Source: CAXBNB01 sp040151475
GTDB lineage: Bacteria > Bacteroidota > Bacteroidia > Cytophagales > Cyclobacteriaceae
Direction: 5' to 3'
NCBI RefSeq assembly: GCF_040151475.1
Contig: NZ_JBDKWG010000132.1
Coordinates: 117,982 to 181,981, forward strand
DNA: 64,000 nucleotides
Shown one piece after another: positions 58,661 to 64,000 of the stretch. The position numbers were made by a program, and so were the translations under genes. Numbering within the stretch: the first letter of the stretch is position 1; each line of letters opens with the position of its first letter. Below the pieces are notes generated by a model. The model saw only the letters and a program-made list of their open reading frames with translations. It made no database searches and was not told where the DNA came from.

Positions 58661-60637
58661 ATGAAATGGAAAGGATGCTTTTATTATCTAATTGTTGTTT
58701 CAATAGTCCTCATAGGGTGTCAGCCAAAAAAACATGGTATGCCATTAGCAAAAAATGGAGTGATTGATTTGAGCAATTGGGATTTTGATCAACAAGGTTT
58801 GGTGAAATTGGATGGAGAATGGAATTTTTATTGGAAACAGTTTCTTTATGAGAAGGATTTTTCTTCTGAAAATACACATCTGAAAACTGAGAATATAATT
58901 GTACCGGGAATCTGGCGGTATCAGGATTTTAATTTGCAGGATGTAGGTTGGCATGGTTATGCTACCATGAGGTTAAAAGTTTTATTACCACCGGGCAGAA
59001 AAGAGTTAGTGATGGAATTGCAAGACATCCGGTCTGCTTACGAAATGGACATCAATGGCGAAGTGGTGGCGACTTGCGGTCAAATAGGTAAGACGAGAGA
59101 TTCAAGTAAACCTGAGTTTGTAGTAAAAAGACCCGTAATTTTCTCTGACTCTTCTGAATTGTATGTTACTATAAGATTATCGGAGTTTCATCGTGATTCA
59201 GGAGGGGTGTTTATGCCTATTTCATTGGGGAGAAACGAACAAATATTTTTAAAAGGCAGGAAACTAACCATCAAGGATTGGTTACTGATCGGTATTCTGC
59301 TGTTTGCTTCAGTATATCACTTTGCGTTGTATTTACTTCGACCTAAGGAAGTTGTGAATTTATATTTTACTTTATTCTGTGTCAATTTCATTTTGAGGTT
59401 GTTTACAAGAGGAGAGAAGGTTTTCTATGAGTTAACTGGAATGGATATGTGGTGGCTGGTTAGCAAGATTGAATTTGTCAGCTTATACATGATTCCGATC
59501 TTGTATATTTTATATTTTGACAGACTGTTCTCAATACCCACTCTTGTAAAGAGGTTGGTACAAGGATTTTTTGGTGTTTTTGTTTGTATTGTAGCACTTA
59601 CTCCCTCTTATGTGTACATACATACACTTTTGATATTTCAAATATCAGGAGTCTTATTGCTTGCCTATGGTGTTTATGTTACGTTTATGGCTTATCAGAA
59701 GCAGGCCAATTACTTTATAGTCTTTCTTTTTGGATTTATTATTTTATTAATAGGTGGAGTAAATGATGTATTGAATTTGAAATACATCATTTATACAAGA
59801 GAGGTTTTCGATTATAGTTGTATTATTTTTATTTTTTCTCAGGCTTGTGGATTGGCTAATAAGTCGGTAAAAGCATTTAATAAAGAAGAGCAGCTTAGTC
59901 AGCATTTGGATTGTAAAGTTGCTGAACGAACAGAGCAGTTGTCTAAAGCCAATGTAGTAAAAGGAAAATTGCTTTCTATTGTGTCCCACGATTTGCGAGG
60001 ACCACTCACGTCTTTGCATGGGCTGCTGGGTTTAATTCAGGACAATCAACTTGATAAAAAAGAAGAAAAAAAGTTGTTCAAGGGAATCGCAGAAAGTTTA
60101 CATTCATCCATGAACCTGCTGGACAATATACTCTTATGGGCATCTTCACAGCTTAAGTCCAATTCTGTTCAGGCCAATATTGAACCACTTAAATTAACCA
60201 ATTTGGTAGATGATAGCATTAAGCCATTTATTCATCAGGCCAATCAAAAAAACATAGTCATAAGGAGTGAAGTGCCCGCAGAATGTAAGGTGATGGCAGA
60301 TAAAAATATGCTTAAATCTGTGTTGCGCAACCTGATCAGCAACGCTATAAAATTCACGTTGGATCACGGTTCAATTACTATTTCTTGTGGAAGTGAAAAA
60401 GACCAGACGGTAATTATTATTACTGATACTGGTATTGGCCTTTCCGAAGAACTGGAAGACAATATTTTCAGATCAGAAGTAGTCAATAGCAGGTTAGGAA
60501 CATCGAATGAAAAGGGAATGGGAGTAGGTTTGATTTTATGTGAAGATCTTATAACACAAATGAATGGAAGAATTTGGGCAAGCTCTACACCGGAACAAAC
60601 GGGAAGCATTTTTAGTTTTTCATTGCCTCTGCCATAG
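58661..60637 (+). CDS. Membrane sensor histidine kinase with 7TM-DISM-like sensor
   Basis: 658 residues from the ATG at 58661. A lipobox-like start (IVLIGC, Cys20) precedes an extracytoplasmic jelly-roll region (about 35-190: NFYWKQFLYEKDF, VPGIWRYQDFNLQDVGWHGY). Then come about seven membrane helices (about 210-400) and a short coiled coil (VAERTEQLSKANVVKGKLLS). The kinase core has the H-box SIVSHDLRGPL with His443, N-box LRNLISNAIKF, and ATP lid ITDTGIGL then GMGVGLILCEDL. No response regulator is adjacent. It resembles the 7TMR-DISM kinases, whose ligands are often sugars. Confidence 0.92.
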   Translation: MKWKGCFYYLIVVSIVLIGCQPKKHGMPLAKNGVIDLSNWDFDQQGLVKLDGEWNFYWKQFLYEKDFSSENTHLKTENIIVPGIWRYQDFNLQDVGWHGYATMRLKVLLPPGRKELVMELQDIRSAYEMDINGEVVATCGQIGKTRDSSKPEFVVKRPVIFSDSSELYVTIRLSEFHRDSGGVFMPISLGRNEQIFLKGRKLTIKDWLLIGILLFASVYHFALYLLRPKEVVNLYFTLFCVNFILRLFTRGEKVFYELTGMDMWWLVSKIEFVSLYMIPILYILYFDRLFSIPTLVKRLVQGFFGVFVCIVALTPSYVYIHTLLIFQISGVLLLAYGVYVTFMAYQKQANYFIVFLFGFIILLIGGVNDVLNLKYIIYTREVFDYSCIIFIFSQACGLANKSVKAFNKEEQLSQHLDCKVAERTEQLSKANVVKGKLLSIVSHDLRGPLTSLHGLLGLIQDNQLDKKEEKKLFKGIAESLHSSMNLLDNILLWASSQLKSNSVQANIEPLKLTNLVDDSIKPFIHQANQKNIVIRSEVPAECKVMADKNMLKSVLRNLISNAIKFTLDHGSITISCGSEKDQTVIIITDTGIGLSEELEDNIFRSEVVNSRLGTSNEKGMGVGLILCEDLITQMNGRIWASSTPEQTGSIFSFSLPLP

Positions 60638-60847
60638 ACTCTAAATTACCTGATCCTGTAGTTTTCGTGCTTTTCAAACCCTTAAATCTTTATTTATAGG
60701 AAAACCGTGAGTTTGTTTTATTGATCCTTCTATTTGGTTAATTCATAATTGAAATAGTATCTTTATTGTTGCTAGTTAAAATTTCGTAAGGTTTTTTTAG
60801 AAAACTGACAGTTTGACTATCAACAAAACCAACCTATTTGTAATTTT

Positions 60848-63313
60848 ATGTTCAGACTGAAAGTCGATCAGTACTTTTCTTTTTATATCCCAAAGGTACT
60901 TTGTCTTTTAATGAGCCTGATACCGTTCAATGTATTTTCACAAACCGCTTTGACGGCATATATAAGGAGTGAAGAGGGGGAGAACGTTCAATTTGCGTAT
61001 GCCTATTTCGGTTCAGATTCTACTGATGGCATTTTTTCAGATATTGATGGAAAAATAATATTCGACTCAAATACCAACTTAATAACCATAAGTCATCCTG
61101 ATTACCAAACCCACTTATTCTCATTAGAAAATGAACGTAAGGATTCTTTAGTCTTTCGGCTGGATCATCATGAAAGTCGTGGTATCAAATTTCCCGGAAT
61201 GGATTTGACGAATCCTGGCTTTCATATTGTTGAAAAAGTCATTGCTAATGATAGATTGCATGACCCTGAAATACAAGGAGGTTCCTTCCGGTATAAAACA
61301 TATAATAAAACCGTAGTTGATCTTTATAAAATTCCAGACCATAGGCTGAAAAAGAAATATCATGAAATGGTGAAGCAAGACTCAGTTTTTCATAAGCACC
61401 ATAAAGTCTATGGACAGCAACACGTGGAGGTGATAGAATCTATGACAGAGAGAACTTTCAAGTATCCAAAGATGGATCATGAGAAAGTTCTGGGACTCAA
61501 AGTGACCGGATTGCATGAAGATGAAATGACTCCATTGAGTACCAATATGCATCCCATATCATTTTATGGAAATTATTTTGAGTTTTTAGGCGTTCGCTTT
61601 GCCAGCCCTATAGGTGTTGCCAATTATAAAAAGTATGATTTTCATTTAGAGCAAGAGCTTCTGGTGGGTGATGATACTGTTTTTGTCATCACTTTCAAGC
61701 CGTCACATTTACGTTTTCCTGGGTTGATCGGGAGAATGCACATAAACAGCAATCAGTATGCAATACAGTGCATAGTAGCAGAACCTTACCAGTCACATAC
61801 TACAGATTTTCAGATTTCTGGTTTGTACGAGTTTGTAGAAAATAAAGAATGGTTTCCCAAACAAATAAACAATGTCTATTCTGTTGATAAATTTCCCAAA
61901 CCATACCTGGGGACGGTCTATGATAAAAAAACGTATATCAAAGACATTGAAATCAATCCTGATTTGAGTGAAGAAGATAAGAAAGTAGAGTTAGTGGTTG
62001 CAGACCACTATGCTACTCAGCAAGAAGAAGAATTTTGGAATTCTCATCGTATAGTACCTCTTTCCAAAAAAGAAAGGTTAACCTATTTGCGGGTGGATAC
62101 CCTTCGACATCAAAGCACTGCTGCGAATACTGTTCAAAGAATTGCAGCATTTTATAAGGAAGACTTGAACTATCGTCTTCCTCCAATACTTGTTCTAAGA
62201 GATATATTCAATATTGGCAAGTTTGAAGGAATACGCTTGGGATTGGGTGCAAGTTTGGGAAAAGATTTACTCAAAGTATTCGAGTTTAATGGATACGGAG
62301 CTTATGGGTTTAGAGATGAAAAATGGAAATACGGCTATGGAGGAGGTTTTTTTCTAAATAAAAAACATGATGCAGAGTTGATGTTTGAGCATCAAAAAGA
62401 TATTAAAGAACCAGGCAATGTGGTGTATTTGGATAAAGAAAAAGATTTCTTCAGATCTATATTTATCGGGACAATGGATAGCTATGAATCCAATCATGCA
62501 AAACTTTCCTTTCGTTCGCCCGGCTATCATTTGTTCGAATTGGGGATTCATGATTATACTGAAATCCCTTTGTATGACTACCATTTCGTAGATGAAAACA
62601 ACGCTGCTATTGATGTGTTCAAAATAACTGAATTCACTTTCAGAACCAGAATAGCAGTCAAGGAGCGGATCACCCATACCCTTGGTACTGTCAACCGTCT
62701 TAAGTCATCATATCCGGTCATTTATATCAATTATAATAAAGGTTTAACCAGCATGCTCAATGGGAATTACAGCTTTGATAAGATATCAGGAGTGTTTGAT
62801 TTTAGATTTCATGTGGGACATATAGGAGAGTCTGAATTTGCGCTGGAAGCCGGACATGTTGACAAAGGGCTGCCTTACCCCTTGCTGTTCAATGGGAGAG
62901 GAGGAAATTTAGCAACGAGTAGTGTAATTATTGAGGATCATTTTCAGACAATGAATTTGTATGAGTTCGCCTCCAATCGTTTCTTCAACGTGTTTTATTC
63001 ACATAATTTTGGTTCCAGGTTATTTGCTCATGCTAAATTGAAGCCGGATATAGTGGTATATCACCACATGGGATGGGGCAAGCTTGACAACCCTCAGAGC
63101 CATCAGGGTACTGAAGTGTTGGTGAAAAGTTATAATAAAGGTTATATCGAAAGTGGCTTGGGATTCAACAACATCATTAAATATAAATTTTTCGGAAAAC
63201 TGTACGGAGGCCTTGGAGTCAGCTTTTTTCACCGCTATGGGCCACACAGAAATCCCGGAAATTTCGGAGATAATTTTGCTACCCGTTTGACGTATGTGAT
63301 AAGAGGAGTGTAG
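60848..63313 (+). CDS. DUF5686-family outer-membrane protein with carboxypeptidase-like domain
   Basis: 821 residues with a signal peptide (about 1-32, ending NVFSQ). An N-terminal carboxypeptidase-regulatory-like domain (about 33-105) is followed by the DUF5686 region, with YKTYNKTVVDLYKI at 149-162 and FPGLIGRMHINSNQYAIQCI near 293. The C-terminal third is beta-strand rich and probably forms an outer-membrane barrel (GLGASLGKDLLKVFEFNGYG, then a final ATRLTYVIRGV). The function is unknown. It converges with a small lipoprotein gene through a shared hairpin. Confidence 0.88.
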   Translation: MFRLKVDQYFSFYIPKVLCLLMSLIPFNVFSQTALTAYIRSEEGENVQFAYAYFGSDSTDGIFSDIDGKIIFDSNTNLITISHPDYQTHLFSLENERKDSLVFRLDHHESRGIKFPGMDLTNPGFHIVEKVIANDRLHDPEIQGGSFRYKTYNKTVVDLYKIPDHRLKKKYHEMVKQDSVFHKHHKVYGQQHVEVIESMTERTFKYPKMDHEKVLGLKVTGLHEDEMTPLSTNMHPISFYGNYFEFLGVRFASPIGVANYKKYDFHLEQELLVGDDTVFVITFKPSHLRFPGLIGRMHINSNQYAIQCIVAEPYQSHTTDFQISGLYEFVENKEWFPKQINNVYSVDKFPKPYLGTVYDKKTYIKDIEINPDLSEEDKKVELVVADHYATQQEEEFWNSHRIVPLSKKERLTYLRVDTLRHQSTAANTVQRIAAFYKEDLNYRLPPILVLRDIFNIGKFEGIRLGLGASLGKDLLKVFEFNGYGAYGFRDEKWKYGYGGGFFLNKKHDAELMFEHQKDIKEPGNVVYLDKEKDFFRSIFIGTMDSYESNHAKLSFRSPGYHLFELGIHDYTEIPLYDYHFVDENNAAIDVFKITEFTFRTRIAVKERITHTLGTVNRLKSSYPVIYINYNKGLTSMLNGNYSFDKISGVFDFRFHVGHIGESEFALEAGHVDKGLPYPLLFNGRGGNLATSSVIIEDHFQTMNLYEFASNRFFNVFYSHNFGSRLFAHAKLKPDIVVYHHMGWGKLDNPQSHQGTEVLVKSYNKGYIESGLGFNNIIKYKFFGKLYGGLGVSFFHRYGPHRNPGNFGDNFATRLTYVIRGV

Positions 63314-63335
63314 TAATTTGCATTACTCACACTCC
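63305..63335. terminator. Bidirectional hairpin between convergent genes
   Basis: GGAGTGTAGTAAT (63305-63317) pairs with ATTACTCACACTCC (63322-63335) with one unpaired base. It covers the stop codons of both the DUF5686 gene and the lipoprotein gene. No long T-tract follows on either strand. Confidence 0.55.
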
Positions 63336-63790
63336 GAATCTATTTCTTGAAGCTCATTCCTTAAAATTCCAATGTAGCTACTGAAGGCATTTGGTGCATT
63401 GTTGTATTCAAAAGTGACTTTATGACTATTTTCTCCTGATGTAATTTCAATCCATTCTGCACCACCATCGGCACAATCAGGACAACCAATGACTGCTTCC
63501 ATAGTATTGAAGGCATCAAAGTTTATTTTAGTATTTAAACTTTGCCATTCTGTAAATTCATTGTTGCAATGAATGTCTGGATGAGTGTCTTTGTCTGTCC
63601 ATGATGATTTTTCAAAATTGATGGAGGAGGGAGTAATGCTAATGGTCTTTTTGCAATATCCAATACAGAATCCAAAGCTGGTGCCATAACGAATGATGGT
63701 ATCTTCAGGAATGGTACAACAGTCTTTTTCTTCACAAGAAAATCCGGAAATACTTCCAATGGTAAGTAGAACTAAAATGTGTTTTTTCAT
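63323..63790 (-). CDS. Small lipoprotein of unknown function
   Basis: 155 residues from the ATG at 63790; a longer frame from 63916 adds an unlikely N-terminus. The lipobox is ISGFSC (Cys18), followed by a Cys-rich start EEKDCCTIPEDTIIRYGTSF and then GFCIGYCKKTISIT. Another Cys pair is in VIGCPDCADGGAEW. The segment GFCIGYCKKT recalls small secreted Bacteroidota proteins whose role is not known to me. It may be disulfide-stabilised. Confidence 0.75.
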   Translation of the reverse strand: MKKHILVLLTIGSISGFSCEEKDCCTIPEDTIIRYGTSFGFCIGYCKKTISITPSSINFEKSSWTDKDTHPDIHCNNEFTEWQSLNTKINFDAFNTMEAVIGCPDCADGGAEWIEITSGENSHKVTFEYNNAPNAFSSYIGILRNELQEIDSECE

Positions 63791-63917
63791 AACGTTATCA
63801 GTAGTGGCTGATAGCAAGACACAGCTAACTTCGAAATGGTTGAAAAGGGATTTATTTTGTATTAGTGACATCCGCTTAAAAATGTGATTAGATTTAATCT
63901 TCTTGGAAAAATACAAT

Positions 63918-63978
63918 AGTGGAGATTTGACTCTCCACTAAAGTTTATGATGTTTGAGTTACCACACTTAGACATCAT
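63918..63978. other. Two inverted repeats at the right window edge
   Basis: AGTGGAGA (63918-63925) pairs with TCTCCACT (63932-63939) around a 6-nt loop. Then ATGATGT (63946-63952) pairs with ACATCAT (63972-63978). They precede an ATG at 63977 (MSKDRNLT...) that runs off the window. This could be the end of an insertion sequence or the leader of another gene. Confidence 0.35.
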
Positions 63979-64000
63979 GAGTAAAGATAGAAATTTGACC

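Overview
The window looks like chromosomal DNA of a low-GC marine-type member of the Bacteroidota, most likely a Cytophagales relative. The evidence is SusC/SusD pairs, an ECF sigma/FecR pair, a PorP/SprF-family protein, a TAnnTTTG promoter box, a tmRNA tag ending in NNYALAA, arginine synthesis through an acylated-ornithine transcarbamylase, and a CrtYcd/CrtZ carotenoid cluster. No rRNA operon, CRISPR array, integrase or intact transposase was seen.

Layout. (1) 1-15150: polysaccharide utilisation region with a 5'-cut SusD, a deleted remnant of an alpha-L-fucosidase (GH29), four S1 sulfatases, an ECF sigma/FecR switch and a full SusC/SusD pair. No intact glycoside hydrolase is left here; a sulfated fucose-type glycan is a reasonable guess. 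(2) 15185-34250: a GNAT-nitrilase fusion, a NYN/LOTUS protein, purU-proB-proA, metY, and a long minus-strand arginine/proline run: acyltransferase, argG, argC, proC, argD, porP-like, argF', argB, argE, a DUF433/PIN toxin-antitoxin pair, argH. (3) 34400-44220: a dead REP-associated transposase, a Wzi-like protein, and a compact type II fatty-acid-like cassette (GNAT-like acyltransferase, enoyl reductase-like SDR, dehydratase, ketosynthase, ACP), then an O-methyltransferase, a LysM transglycosylase and a response regulator. (4) 44229-49518: dnaX with its tau tail in the -1 frame behind an A10 run, ssrA (tmRNA), and next to the ssrA 3' end a minus-strand island: GHKL ATPase-nuclease, truncated flotillin-like protein, ParE-type toxin-antitoxin. 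(5) 49833-56219: metallophosphoesterase, carotenoid genes under a CarH/LitR-like B12-photoreceptor regulator, tRNA-Asp. (6) 56462-64000: YfbK-like VWA protein, sensor kinase, DUF5686 protein, small lipoprotein.

The most unusual features are: (a) the dnaX arrangement, where the zero frame gives the short gamma form and tau needs a -1 shift; (b) the ssrA-linked ATPase-nuclease plus mini-flotillin pair, a candidate defence module; (c) at least four families of palindromic interspersed repeats (about 70-165 bp or short units). These repeatedly sit beside small selfish-looking genes: a RAYT remnant, a GIY-YIG nuclease, a truncated four-helix-bundle gene and a toxin-antitoxin pair, several of them wedged into amino-acid biosynthesis operons.
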